Shown here piece after piece: positions 1 through 11,672 of a stretch of DNA of 64,000 nucleotides. The notes under the pieces are model-generated. The model was not told where the DNA came from. It was given only the letters and a program-made list of their open reading frames with translations, and did no database searches. The DNA comes from Patiria miniata. Lineage: Eukaryota > Echinodermata > Asteroidea > Valvatida > Asterinidae. The position numbers were made by a program, and so were the translations under genes. Position 1 is the stretch's first letter. Each line of letters opens with the position of its first letter. The DNA lies in assembly GCF_015706575.1 (NCBI RefSeq), contig NW_024037064.1, positions 3,037,427-3,101,426 of the forward strand. The letters are read 5' to 3'.

Positions 1-3000
1 AGGGACAAAGCCAAGATTTTGCAAACATAATTAAGATTCTTAAATTGTTCCTTATGGAGCTTGCTGTACATGCTGCTATCTCTTCTACCGAAGATAAAAA
101 ACTTTCAGGATCATTTAGTTCTTGAGATACAAGAGTCTTAAAATTTAATTTGAATAATTATAACTTTACAAATGCATTACTCAGTTCAATTTAGTGTTAC
201 GATTAGTGTTCAAGATAAGCCTTTATTCACTCAGTTATTTTTTTGTTACTTTTTAAAGTTTGCACTTACATATTTAATAAATACAATACTACTCTTCAAG
301 CAATGGAATTGTCCAATGTATCTTAAAGATAAGTGACAAAGCTCATTGTTTTAATGTGGTATCAGATTTTCATTCACACAATTGAGAATTGTGTCGACAG
401 TGTTCATGAGGTTTATATCTTGATCTCATCAGAGGCTTTAGAAGCCAAAGCTGGAGACAAAACCAAGATTTTGTAAACTCCCTGAGATTCTGAAATTTGT
501 TCCTATTGAAATCTACATGTTATATACTATATTATATATTGTACTTTTTTATATTAGAAATTTTGAGTTTTACAACCACTTCATCCTTGAGATGTAACCA
601 TACTACAAGTATTTTGTGAAATAATATTGTTTAAATTCATTTAAAGTATACACATAGTTAGTACTCAGATTACCGTTCCATATATATTTACTCAGTTTTT
701 GTATTACTCTTTGCAGTTTCTGTTTACACATTTGAAATTACTTAAATGTATATTGAAGATAATTTACTCATTGAAATGTTTGCTAAGGATGAGTGAACAT
801 TAATTTGGTTTCCTGTCTTAATTCACAGAATGAAGACTCATGTTTCTAAGAATGTTTTATCTTGATTTGAAATTTTGTTTATATTATTTTTTTTAGACTA
901 TCAAATATCCCTTCAGTTTGAATGATTAGAAATCAATTTGACTGAAGCTGAATTTCAGAAAGCTATACGGCCTGAGTTGCCTTGATTTTGGCCTGACGGC
1001 CACCTTGAAAAGGTCCCACATGTACAAATAGCAACTTTCTAATTCAATTTTTTCCTCAGCAAACCCAAAAGATTGCCTCATCTTTTCATGAATTTAATTG
1101 CACACCCTTGTTTTCATTGATTTGCATTCTTGGTTGCCCATTTCAGAAAACTTGAAAATCAAAATCAAAATCACTTCAGATTGGGTTTCAGCAAAAAATA
1201 TGAATGGTTTGCGAAGTATCAATCTTATTGTAAAAATTAAATGTTCGGTAGACTTTTAAGTGTTTAACAATTCACCACTGTATGTAGATCTTAGTAGTCA
1301 CAACAAGACTTTGTGAACTCCCTAATGTATATTTTTCAAATTGTTTCTAATGGAAAATACATCTACTCATTGTATTCTGTGCTGTCTCTACATAACATTT
1401 TCTGATAATAGAAATTGAAGCCTGTAAAATTTTGGTTGTTCTGTATTTCTATTAACTTCACTTTTTAAAGCCACATAGGATCATCTGCAATTACCCAGAT
1501 AAGTACCTACAGATTTAATGATAGAAAACTCAAAGGGAAGATAGGACTGGTAACAAATACCCTGTGAAATAATTCCACCTGAAATGATATTTTTTTTGTC
1601 AGAAAACAAACATTGAAGGTGGTTTCAAAATGGGTGCCTACAGAATCCAGTTACGAGAACCAAAGACTTGTGTATTATTTTTTCTCTGTTTTCTCCAAAA
1701 TGTATAGTAGCCACTCAGCTTAGACCTGAACAGAATACTTGATATGCACGGTACTTAAAATTTGAGCACTTGTTGCTCCGGAAAAAAACTGCAAAAAGCA
1801 AATGATCCTATGCACAATGTACCTTTACTGAAGCATACACATCACTATAAGAATTAATCAAGATTACTGTAAAAATTAGTCTTTAAATATTCACTCAGTG
1901 TCTTTTAAAAACAAAAAAAAAGCTTTTTTGTAGTTTTGTTCACTTTTGTAGTTTTCATAGAAATCATGTTTATTATTATTTACAAGCTTTGTACATTTGC
2001 ATTCATATCAATGAAACTACAGATCAGCCAGAATATTTTTCCTGTAAAGCTGGTTTCCTGTCTGAATTCACAGAATACAAACTTGTATTTACTGTAATCA
2101 TCAGCTTTCGTCTTAATTCTCATTTCAGAAGAACATTACTGTCAATTTTCGAAACCAAAATGCAAATGGTGAATCTTTAGATACCCTGGTTACTCAAAAA
2201 TACCCCCCAAAAACCAATCCATTTTGACATGATTTTTCACTTATATATGAAACTTCAGGCGCTGATTTCTGAAAACAAGGTTTTGGGAGACATCCCTCAT
2301 TTAGCCTCAGCAGGTCACATTTTGTCTTTGAAGGTTAAAAACTTGTTCAAGTGTAAAAGGTTGCCAGTCATTTTAACAAATGTTCAAAATCAATGGTATT
2401 GAATTTCAGGAAGCTATGGCCTCCGTTGCCTTGAATTTGGCTTGACCGCCTCCATGAAATTTCCTTGCCTTTGCTAGAATTGCATTCCAGACCTCTGTTT
2501 TCATTGTTTTACATATTTGGCTGCCATTTTAGAAAACTTGACAATAATTTTAAAATTATCCCCCTCACTACAGTTTGAGTTTCAATGAAAATTTGTTAAT
2601 TTTCATTAAATATTTCAAACTCTATTGCAGCAATAACATATTCACACAGCCTTGTAAAATAAGTTTGGAAATGAGCAGAAATAAATTAACTCATTCATTA
2701 TTTGGAAAAAGAAATAACCCTCTTTGTAGTTCTTCGAAATCGCTCTTTTCTTCTGCTAAAAATTAAAAACAAAAATGATGCCTTGAAATAACTATATTGT
2801 TATTCCAATTGGACTAACAACGTACAATGAAGTTACAATTGACCACTGCCGAGTGTGGAATTTGCTAGAAACTATCACAAGTGGTCAAATGTGTGACTAA
2901 TTACAATTTTCTACAAGTTGTGGCAATTACGAAATTCATCAACTTATTATTTTTTTTGGATTACCTTTGCTCAATACATAAAGATGAAGACAATTTTATG

Positions 3001-3160
3001 AGTGGATTCCAGCCGGCCAAATAAATTCCAGATTTCTTGGACCAGTCTGCAAGTCTTCATAGCCGCATGACAAAGTCGATGGTTTCACCATTTCATCAGA
3101 CCCCCAACAATAAAAGTTGCACAGCGCCCTCTATTGACAATGACTCTCCCTCCCTTCGTT
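1..3160. repeat. Non-coding AT-rich region with old degenerate repeats
   Basis: No coding exon is visible. Several passages recur in degenerate form. A phrase like CCAAGATTTTG followed by an AATTGTTCCTA-type segment occurs near 10, 455 and 1300. A passage around CCTGAGTTGCCTTGATTTTG occurs near 970 and again near 2420. TTTCCTGTCTTAATTCACAG occurs near 810 and as a variant near 2055. This suggests an old, diverged tandem or dispersed repeat with irregular spacing of about 440 to 1450 bp. Its family is not recognised. Confidence 0.45.
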
Positions 3161-3206
3161 ATTGAGTGTCTGTTATGTTGCTCACAAATATTATATTAAA
3201 TACTGA

Positions 3207-3444
3207 CAAGGGCGGATCCAGAACACAATTTTTTTGGGGGGCCAAAAACAGATTTGTTCCCCCCAAAAATTCTGATGTGGGCTTCAGGGCCACTTTAACA
3301 AAATCTTTTTTAAGGAAAAGATGGTGTGTACGCAGTGCCTGCCTTTTTGCGATGTCACTTAAAAAAAAATGAAATTGTCTGTTTTTGGGGGGGTGGGGGG
3401 TGGGGGAGCATGGCCCCGGTTGGCCTCGCCCGGATCCGCCCTTG
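3207..3444. mobile_element. hAT-type MITE (238 bp) with 8-bp target duplication
   Basis: The element starts CAAGGGCGGATCC and ends with the exact inverted complement GGATCCGCCCTTG, a 13-bp perfect terminal inverted repeat. It is flanked on both sides by the 8-bp direct repeat AATACTGA (3199-3206 and 3445-3452), the target-site size typical of hAT transposons. The inside is rich in G and C runs and encodes nothing convincing. A relative with its own 8-bp duplication lies at 24172-24499. Confidence 0.85.
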
Positions 3445-4322
3445 AATACTGAAATTAATAAAGACAAGTGGTCCGCGGACCACACGTGTCGCCCTTTTCC
3501 ACGGTCAACCCCTATAATTATGATTTGTGTTCTTAAAAAAAGGTTATATTTTGTGCATTTCTAAACGATGTGAAATTACCCCTAGATGACCTTTGACCTC
3601 CAATTTTCAAAGACTTGTGATGAACGCCCATCCAAGGTACACTCCATCAGGGTTACATTAAAATCCATCAAATTATGTAGACATAGAATCATTTGAAGCA
3701 TATTTGAACAATACGAATGTCAGTCATATGGACATTTCGCTCACACAGAATAGTTAGAACTGGTGATATGAGTGTCTCCCGATTTATTCGGTTGGACGAC
3801 ACAAGCATTGCCACTATTTTGTTCGTCTTGTATCATAGAAATCAGAACAAGTTTCTCGAAGGGCTGATATTTTATTTCCTTACACACTATCAAATTTGGC
3901 TATTGAACGTAGGGGATGACTATTATTCTACATTTGCCTACAACTTTGGCTGTAACTTGCAATTTGCCAGCTGGAACCCTGACCATGCAGTACAGTCCTT
4001 GCTACCATCTACACTTGATGACTTATATGCAACTCCAAAAGATTATGCATGCAGTACGTAGGCCTATATCAGCAACACATTTAAAGTGGACTTCAAAAGT
4101 TTTAAAGTAGATATTAAAGGTACATGTGTAGAGAAAATATTGAAGATTTGAAGACCGTCTCACAATGGCTACAGCCAGGGCTGTAGTTAAGTCCCTCATA
4201 AGTCTTTCACAAGTCCAGTCACAAGTTACGAGATGAACAATGACAAATAAATGCTTTTGCAACAGTACATTTGGAAAGCTTGTGATTTGACTTGAGACTG
4301 AGGCACTTGTGAAGGACTTGAC

Positions 4323-4585
4323 TATGAAAGCAGCTGAATCTGCATCCCATAGACAACTGTTACTGGCTATGACTAGCAATAACACATGTGTCTATGAAAT
4401 TAGCTGAATCTGCATCACATAGACACGTGTTACGCGGCCAGCAACAACACATGCCGACATGCGTCTATGAAAGCAGTTCAATCCGCATCCCATACACACG
4501 TTACTGGCTACGGCTAGCAATAACACATTTGTCAATGAAAGCAGTTGCATCTGCATCCCATATATGTGTTACTGCTAATCATAGC
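4323..4585. repeat. Degenerate tandem repeat, about 4 units of 67-73 bp
   Basis: Units begin near 4323, 4393, 4466 and 4533. Each contains a form of TATGAAAGCAGCTGAATCTG, then a CATCCCATAGACACGTGTTA-like part, then GCTAGCAATAACACAT. The units differ by small indels. No coding function is seen. Confidence 0.7.
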
Positions 4586-5174
4586 CCGATTATTGACACG
4601 GACTCCAGATTCAAGACAAGACCTACCTTTGGATCGGTGCAATGAAGTTGCATGGTGTCTACAGGGTTTCAGAACGTTCCTGCCATTCCATGAGCTGTCA
4701 CCCCTCCCACATCTCCCATGGCCATGTTATGATGCATGCCAGACATTGGCTCATTGCTCAGCAAACTGGCTGACAGGTGTCTGTAGGAAATAATTACCAG
4801 GGGAATAAAGTTATAGCTCGCAAGCATGATGATGTTTCAATAGTGTCTTGAGATACACAATTAAGGTACCTCTTCATGAGGTGTTGATTTCTCTTTTGAT
4901 TTTCTCAATGATCGCTGTTCAGTTTGTGCTGGTCCCAGAGGGCCAGCCTACAGTCCTCTTTGTACCTTACGGATCAACTCACTGTCACTTGTGAGCTGGG
5001 CAGTGCTGTTGTATAGGATTACCCTGTAACACCAATGAATGGGCTAAATCAATTGAATAAAACTGTGTGTACTCTGGAACCAACTTTAATTGCCTTGTGT
5101 TGTTGTATATTGTTATCAAGTCCTGAACTCATGCTGATTGAGTGTATAGGGTGGTGGAGGGGTGAAATGCTTAC

Positions 5175-7130
5175 TTGTTCATTTGGAAGCCATCCTCTCT
5201 TGACAGTGTCTTGATGGGGGAAGTTAGGCATCCTGTTAGCTGCTGTGCCTGGTATGTCCTCTAAGTTGCTACTTGGGATCCAGTCACCGCTGCTCCCTAG
5301 GGAAAAAATTCAGAAGAAACAACAAATTTGTTTTAAATCTGCCATTTATATGAAAAACATTTTCTTGAATGGATGACGACTTATATTTTGCTAATTCACA
5401 TGTCCTATATGTCCATTGGGTAATAGAAATCACAGTGGTCGATTTTATAATTATATTTTCATGGCCTGAACTTAAATGTTATCGTTTCATTCATTCATTC
5501 ATTCATTCATTCATTCATATTGGTTTATTTCATCCATTATCGCAGTTAAAAACTGAATTGCAATGGATTTAACAAAATAATTAAAAACATGTCCATTACA
5601 ATTTACATATCGAAAAATTAAAATTATTATTATTGGTTATGCAATCTGATTAAGGTAGGAAGCGCACTGGTATAATAACGTTTTGTTCGGCAACGGATTT
5701 CAGGGATGGATGGTTTATTCCGCAGCATTCTAGTATGTTGAGGCGGAAAGAATTCACGAAAAAGATCAGTGTGTTTAAGGGTTTTGTTGAAAAAGGATAA
5801 TGATATTTGATTACGTCTGTTTGCCAAAGAATCTAAGCTGAAATGCGATAAAGCTTGGGTGTATGACAAATACTCGACCCCAAGAATAATCTTCAAGGCA
5901 CGTTTCTGTACTTTTTCAAGCCGAGTCACCTGATGCTGGGTAAGTGCTCCGTTCCACACAGGGGCTGCATACTCCACCAATGGTCTGATGAAGCTCTTAT
6001 AGAGGGTTATGAGATCACTGTGAGGCAAACCGTAACTTTTGAGAACCCTTAACATGTGGATTTTACCATTAGCACGTTTGACAATGCTGTCCACATTTTT
6101 GTCCCATTTGAGATCACTTTGGATAGTAACCCCCAAAACCTTGATATGTGATGTAATACAGAGTTCATAATCATCAACAGAAATAACAGGCATTACAGGG
6201 CTATTTCTAGAGAAATCAATATTCATTTGAAAGCACTTACTAGGATTTAATTTCATGCTATTTTGCATAGACCAATTTGTTAGGCCGTCAATGGCGTCCT
6301 GCAAGCAAGAATTCTGCGAAGATGGTCTACACTCAACAATCGATAAATCATCAACATATTTGAACACGACCAGGTTATCACCCTCAAGTCTGACATCATT
6401 GATCATAACTAAAAATAAAATAGGGCCAAGTTTGGTTCCCTGAGGGATAGTGTCTTGATGGGGAAGTTAGGCATCCTGTTAGCTGCTGTGCCTGGTATGT
6501 CCTCTAAGTTGCTACTTGGGATCCAGTCACCGCTGCTCCCTAGGGAAAAAATTCAGAAGAAACAACAAATTTGTTTTAAATCTGCCATTTATATGAAAAA
6601 CATTTTCTTGAATGGATGACGACTTATATTTTGCTAATTCACATGTCCTATATGTCCATTGGGTAATAGAAATCACAGTGGTCGATTTTATAATTATATT
6701 TTCATGGCCTGAACTTAAATGTTATCGTTTCCTTCTGAGTTTGATTTTACAGCACTTTTTTAACCAACAAGGATTTTTAGCTAAGGTCTCCAATTAGGAT
6801 CCTTACGAACCGAGCCCAAGAAAATATGAGACTATTTCACACTCCTATTATCTTCATGCTCCAGATAAAGTCAGTTTTCATGCATCTAATGAAAGTGTGT
6901 GGTAAATGAAAACTGAGCTTACCTGGTGTATAAGCCCAGATGCTACTCCCTGGTGAACCAACAGGGTAACCCAGATCACTGACAGGTACAACAACAAAGC
7001 TGACAGGTGTCTTGCGTTGCCCTGGACTACGCTCATTGCTGATTGGAATTGGTAAGCGACGATCTCGACCAATGGCTGCTGGAGGCGGGGCCTGAGGCTG
7101 TTCAGTTGCCATGGTGACCAGACTGGACAT
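5175..7130 (-). CDS. Unrecognised gene, first two coding exons
   Basis: Exon 1 (7130 down to 6923, 69 codons plus one base) starts MSSLVTMATEQPQ and ends ...SSIWAYTP, followed by a good donor (CAG/gtaagc). Exon 2 (5296 down to 5175) has an acceptor (ccctag) and a donor (CAA/gtaagc) and keeps the frame: GSSGDWIPSSNLEDIPG...RGWLPNEQ. Together they give 110 residues rich in Pro and Ser, with no signal peptide or known domain that I can name. A possible further exon is 5023-4971 (acceptor ttacag, donor ATCC/gtaagg), but its phase does not fit exon 2 directly, so the 3' part is unresolved. Reading on past the exon 2 donor also stays open to 5049. A LINE lies between exon 1 and this exon 2, and a damaged second copy of exon 2 (acceptor at 6540) lies just after exon 1. 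Function unknown; that it is a gene rests on the splice-site and frame agreement. Confidence 0.55.
5205..5488. repeat. Left copy of the 284-bp direct repeat flanking the LINE
   Basis: This stretch recurs at 6449-6731 and differs only by one G in a short G run. It starts AGTGTCTTGATGG and ends TTATCGTTTC. It contains most of exon 2 of the minus-strand gene, including its acceptor, and adjoining intron. Its ends coincide with the two ends of the LINE, so it looks like a very long target-site duplication. Confidence 0.85.
5489..6448 (-). mobile_element. 5'-truncated L2-like LINE with C-terminal half of reverse transcriptase
   Basis: Read on the minus strand, the open frame from about 6446 to 5630 begins IPQGTKLGPILFLVMINDV (the QG-LGP block of LINE reverse transcriptase). 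It continues with the catalytic box KYVDDLSIVE and then the thumb region with PLVEYAAPVWNG and VQKRALKIILG, typical of the CR1/L2/Jockey group. The coding part ends at 5630. A short 3' UTR is followed by a (TGAA)n tail at 5489-5518, the kind of tail known for L2. The endonuclease and the N-terminal half of RT are absent, as expected of a 5'-truncated insertion. The RT frame itself is open and the flanking duplications are almost identical, so the insertion is recent. Confidence 0.9.
6449..6731. repeat. Right copy of the 283-bp direct repeat flanking the LINE
   Basis: This is the partner of 5205-5488. It carries a second copy of the exon 2 acceptor and exon start of the minus-strand gene (exon start 6539), but the exon is cut off by the LINE before its donor. 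One G is missing relative to the left copy, which also shifts the exon frame. Splicing from exon 1 to the left copy would skip this broken exon. Confidence 0.85.
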
Positions 7131-7618
7131 GATGGTTGATCAACAAAGCGAGCCTCCATGAGCTGCTCAAAATGAAATTGAAATGAAAAAATTCATGAAT
7201 AACAACACATTAATACAATGACTTTTTTCATAATTTTGAAGGCTTTTGTAATTGAGTACAACTTGTGAGTACACACAAGGAGACAGTTTACAGATACACC
7301 AAGTGAAGTGACTGTCTAATAATAAGGGAATAAATATGTGCTTGTATGGTTTTAAACAAGTCCGTTTAAGACCAGCTGGAGGCTTGGGCACTGATAATGG
7401 CCCGATGCGAAAAGTCCAGCATATTTTTATTCCCATCCATAAATACTTTTTCAGTCAAAAAGTCAAATCAAGTAAAAAAAATAAAATAAATAAATTACCT
7501 ATGATTTTGGTCAACAATTTAAATTAACTTCATTTTTTTTAAACACCCCTCTAGCTTTGTCATGGTATGTGCCTCTCGCAAGTAGTTGTAAGCAACATTT
7601 TAGATGGAGACTGGTGCT

Positions 7619-7812
7619 GAACTTGTGATGGACTTGTGATGGACTTGTGATGGACTTGTGATGGACTTGTGATGGTTTTGTGATGGTTTTGTGATGGACT
7701 TGTGATGGACTTGTGATGGACTTGTGATGGACTTGTGGTGGACTTGTAATGGACTCGTGATGGACTCGTGATGGACTCGTGATGGACTCGTGATGGACTT
7801 GTAATGGACTTC
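7619..7812. repeat. 11-bp minisatellite, about 17 units
   Basis: Tandem ACTTGTGATGG units with few variants (ACTCGTGATGG, TTTTGTGATGG). Because 33 bp is 11 codons, the minus strand stays open and gives a SITSPSQVHHK-like repeat peptide, but this is a by-product of the repeat and not evidence of a gene. Confidence 0.9.
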
Positions 7813-7885
7813 ATTATTTCGTTAAAACTAGGCCTGCATCAACAATTTGTAAAATTTTCGGAGGGGGAGCAAAGTTTGTACTCAC

Positions 7886-8071
7886 AGTCTGGGTGCGGCC
7901 TCTGTCGTGCTCTCAATCCCGTCACTTCTGTACACGATGCCGTACCGGTACATGATGTACTCAAGCTGTTTGCCTTGGTGGTTGTGCCGTCATCAAGGGG
8001 CGTGTACTCCCCATTGTCAGGGTAATCATCCTCTCTTAACGTTGTGGCCAGAACAAGGCGGAATTTATCAC
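7886..8071 (-). pseudogene. POLR2H: Single exon of RNA polymerase subunit RPB8 (RPABC3), frame-shifted
   Basis: Read on the minus strand after acceptor AACAG at 8072, the exon gives (G)[19 protein letters not shown] then GEYTPLDD. This matches the middle of RPB8 (human GDKFRLVIASTLYEDG...DDGEYNPTDD). The second half, in another frame, reads [20 protein letters not shown] then TTEAAPRL, matching the human FEYVMYGKVYR...STEAATRL. A gtgagt donor follows at 7885. RPB8 is a subunit shared by RNA polymerases I, II and III in the nucleus. One base appears to be missing between the two halves, in or near the GCAAACAG segment. The flanking exons (N-terminal about 50 residues and C-terminal YGGLLM...KKLAF part) are not found nearby; an upstream exon could lie in the 8431-8930 gap. 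It is either a real exon with a sequence error or a stray pseudo-exon. Confidence 0.75.
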
Positions 8072-8127
8072 CTGTTTTTAAAGAGAAAAAAATACAAAGA
8101 AATTAATGAACTCCCTTGGGGCATTGC

Positions 8128-8430
8128 CACGATTTTTCCGGAGGGGGGGGGGGGGGGGCAAAGCAAATTTTCCCACAACATTCATTAACTTTTTCATTAT
8201 ATTCTCAATTTATCATTTTTTTTAAAACATGAGCAGTGGAGCATTTGCCCTAACCACCCCCCCCCATCAAATAAACAGCAATATGGCTTCGGACTTCTTT
8301 TTCCGGGGAGTGGGCAAAGAAATTTTTTCCCAAAAATTCCTTAACTTTTTCATTATATTCTCAATTTATCATTTTTTCCAAATATGAGCACATAGAGAGC
8401 ATTTGTCCTACCCCCATCAAATAAACAGCA
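8128..8430. repeat. Two tandem units of about 150 bp next to the gap
   Basis: A TTTTTCCGGGGAG / GGGCAAAG start, a TTAACTTTTTCATTATATTC core and an end ATCAAATAAACAGCA appear at 8128-8280 and again at 8295-8430, where the assembly breaks into N. The tandem structure may be why the assembly stops here. Confidence 0.7.
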
Positions 8431-8930
8431 NNNNNNNNNNNNNNNNNNNNNNNNNNNNNNNNNNNNNNNNNNNNNNNNNNNNNNNNNNNNNNNNNNNNNN
8501 NNNNNNNNNNNNNNNNNNNNNNNNNNNNNNNNNNNNNNNNNNNNNNNNNNNNNNNNNNNNNNNNNNNNNNNNNNNNNNNNNNNNNNNNNNNNNNNNNNNN
8601 NNNNNNNNNNNNNNNNNNNNNNNNNNNNNNNNNNNNNNNNNNNNNNNNNNNNNNNNNNNNNNNNNNNNNNNNNNNNNNNNNNNNNNNNNNNNNNNNNNNN
8701 NNNNNNNNNNNNNNNNNNNNNNNNNNNNNNNNNNNNNNNNNNNNNNNNNNNNNNNNNNNNNNNNNNNNNNNNNNNNNNNNNNNNNNNNNNNNNNNNNNNN
8801 NNNNNNNNNNNNNNNNNNNNNNNNNNNNNNNNNNNNNNNNNNNNNNNNNNNNNNNNNNNNNNNNNNNNNNNNNNNNNNNNNNNNNNNNNNNNNNNNNNNN
8901 NNNNNNNNNNNNNNNNNNNNNNNNNNNNNN
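8431..8930. other. Assembly gap, exactly 500 N
   Basis: The run of N is a fixed-size scaffold placeholder, so the real distance is unknown. It ends 310 bp before the left edge of the first duplicated block. Confidence 1.
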
Positions 8931-11672
8931 TAGCCGTACTGATATTTTTACTGATCGATATTTGCAATGCCTAGTAAAAAAGCACAGCGAATAATTTACA
9001 ACTGATGAAAACATTGTCGCTGCGTTTATCAGTATATCATGTAATTATGATAAAAGTAAATAGGCCTATCTACCATATCGCTTAGCATTTGAAAGTATAA
9101 ACCATACTGTTCAAGATAATCAATTTTTATTGTATAGCATGTTCCTGAAAATTGGGAATTTTTTTAGTTGAAAAATGGTAATATAAACATGAAAAATCCT
9201 GATTTCCTATGGAGGTCAACACGTTTTCTGGCCGTTTTCCGGGGTTCGGTCACTTAATCGAACAGTTTTGTTTATCGCACCAAGCCATATCGCAGGGCAG
9301 AATAACTGTACGAAATGCTCTTTCCAACAATAAAAGAATATTTTTAATTAGAGGAGGGCGAAGGAGGGTTTTTTCCTAATCCAATCACAGCACTCATCTC
9401 TTTCCAGAGAACATTTGTGGTAATTTAAGTAGGATTGTACCATACACGAAAGGGATCTAAAATACAGTCTTTCAATTTATTGTTGTTTTCAACAGGGATA
9501 AACCCATTCCAGAGTTTTTTTTTACGTTTCTGTACATCTCTAACCAATGTATTAATAATATTGTACAGGAAAGCAGTGAGTGTCAAAATACTTGACAAAT
9601 ATACTTGACAAAATACAATGGACGCATCCATGCATGACCCTTCGTACTTGTGGCACATGTCGCGCTATAGCTAGACCTAGCTATGAGCTATGATTATGCG
9701 CTGCCTTTTGTCAAACTGACCTGGCTTCTCACTGAATAAAGATCAAATAGTATGCAGAAGTCTGCTGACAGTTTTTATTGCCCTCCACGCTGCTTTTTTT
9801 CCGCCACTGCAGGCTCCACGCTGGGCGTACGCACTGGCTGGCGTGAACATCTTTCTCTTCCAAACCTGTGACTCCGTAGACGGGCGGCAGTGTTTGAGGC
9901 ACAAGACAAAGCTGAATTGGCATCTGCAGCTTGCTGAACTATTCGACCATGCTTGCGACTCGATCACCAAAGGTAATTATAAAGGGCTGTTTCCTTAAGT
10001 TCCCTGCATACTTTTGTCATCACTCCAACGGCAGATCCGTGGGGGAGGGGGGGGGGGGGCGCCACAGGCAAAAGTGCTCTCTCAAGTGAAAAACAACTTT
10101 CTTCGGTCATTGCTGGGTTGACGAGCACCCTCTCTGCACCCCCTGGATCAGTGACTGCACTCAATCTTGCAAGTCTTGATTCTCTGTTTCTGGCTTTTGG
10201 TCTGTTATGTGTTGACTGTGATACCCTATCCACCCCACCCCTCTCTCTGAAGTTTTAACTTGCGACGGTCTCCCATACTAATCCCTGCCCCCAATAACTT
10301 TGGATCATTCGAAATACGCAGTGGATGGACCGGGAAACCAGTCTAGGTCTCCCCCAGCTCTCCCTTTCTGACCGTTGACGAAGGGGTACTTGTGCACAGA
10401 GCCCATACCAGCCATCGTGTACTTGTTCTACATTACCCCGAGGACAGACACACAAAGGAGAACAACATATAATTTTAGTCCTCGGGAGTTGGGTCTTTTA
10501 TTCAAAACGGTCCTCTGTAGTAAGTTTGTGTGCTCAGTCTATGGGAGAGTGTTAAATTACAGGGACAAGGGAAACACAAAGCATTTTCCTCGGAAGTATA
10601 ACAAAACAAGAAGTATGTACTTTTTTATTTGCAGTGTGTGTCACCATTGAGTTTGGTATCTGCATGAAGATAGGCGGTCGGCCGGATCTCTTTGTACCGT
10701 TTATGCTGACGGCAATGTTCATGTTTTTTCACGGCACACTGGCAGACCTACATCTCTGGATTGGTGCGATTTACCACGTAAGTTTCCCAGTTACCATTCC
10801 GAAGGAATCAATATACGATTTTGCCCGGTAAAGGCCTTTACCGACATATTTCATAAACACTGTATACTCAGTGGCATTTCAGTTCGTCACCACCTAAAGG
10901 GCCCATGAAATGTAATTTTGTTTAATGCAATCCCAGAAAATGCACCTTTGTGTCCCTTTAATCTTATTTTCAATTTTCAATTTACCGTGTTTCAAGGGTA
11001 TTTTGGCGCCATTTTGGTTTATATGCTATTGCGAATTTCCATGTTCATAATCAAAAGTGCGATGTCATATCAGTGTTGCAATTAGTTTATGCACGAAAGT
11101 TGCCAACATTTGAATATTTCGCTGAATACTTTCTTTTCATTAGTGATTCGTTGCTGTGTCTGTTCATGGCAGAAAGCTAATGAGCAAACTTTTCTCACAA
11201 ATGTTTTGAATGAGCATTATTTTGGTTCACTATTTCAATAGAAACACACCTGATATGAACAGTGTCTCCCTGAAATGACATCACGACAACATTGCTCTCA
11301 GTTTTCCGGAAAAGCTTGGAAATTTTAAACATTGAAAGAAGTGCACTTTTCAACAAAATTAACCAAAAAGTAATATCACTTAGTTTTCATACGCTTAAAA
11401 AGAATTAGAAAGTAGCACAAACTATGTCCCTAAGAAATATTCACTTCATGAGCCCTTTAAGCCCAAGTAAATTGCGTTCAGGTGACTGGAGCTATATTCA
11501 CACGTGCTCTGCGCTCCAAGCGCATGCGCAAAAACGGTGTGGGCCTGCTGTTTTGTTTTTCACTTGTTTTTCTCCGATTTTTGTTTCTGAAAGGTTCTAC
11601 AAGGCGTTTTCCTGTAAAAAGTTATTATGACATACATGTACAGTCGTGTGTAGAGCGACGTATTTATAGAGT

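Noticed and set aside
3717-4061. 114-codon open frame
   Set aside because: It starts at a non-ATG codon, shows no family feature and no splice context, and lies in repeat-like DNA.
7619-7812. CRISPR-like array
   Set aside because: 11-bp units are directly adjacent without spacers, in an animal genome.
7560-7814. Open frame giving SITSPSQVHHK repeats
   Set aside because: It is produced by the 11-bp minisatellite, whose 33-bp super-period keeps any frame open.
8353-9014. Long open frames across 8431-8930, and likewise across 50256-50755
   Set aside because: They consist almost wholly of N.
9964-10233. Minus-strand frame in intron 2 (also 38997-39212), SLARLSAVTDPGG-like
   Set aside because: It is open in both copies, but lies in an intron with G runs and shows no domain. 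Probably an old repeat.
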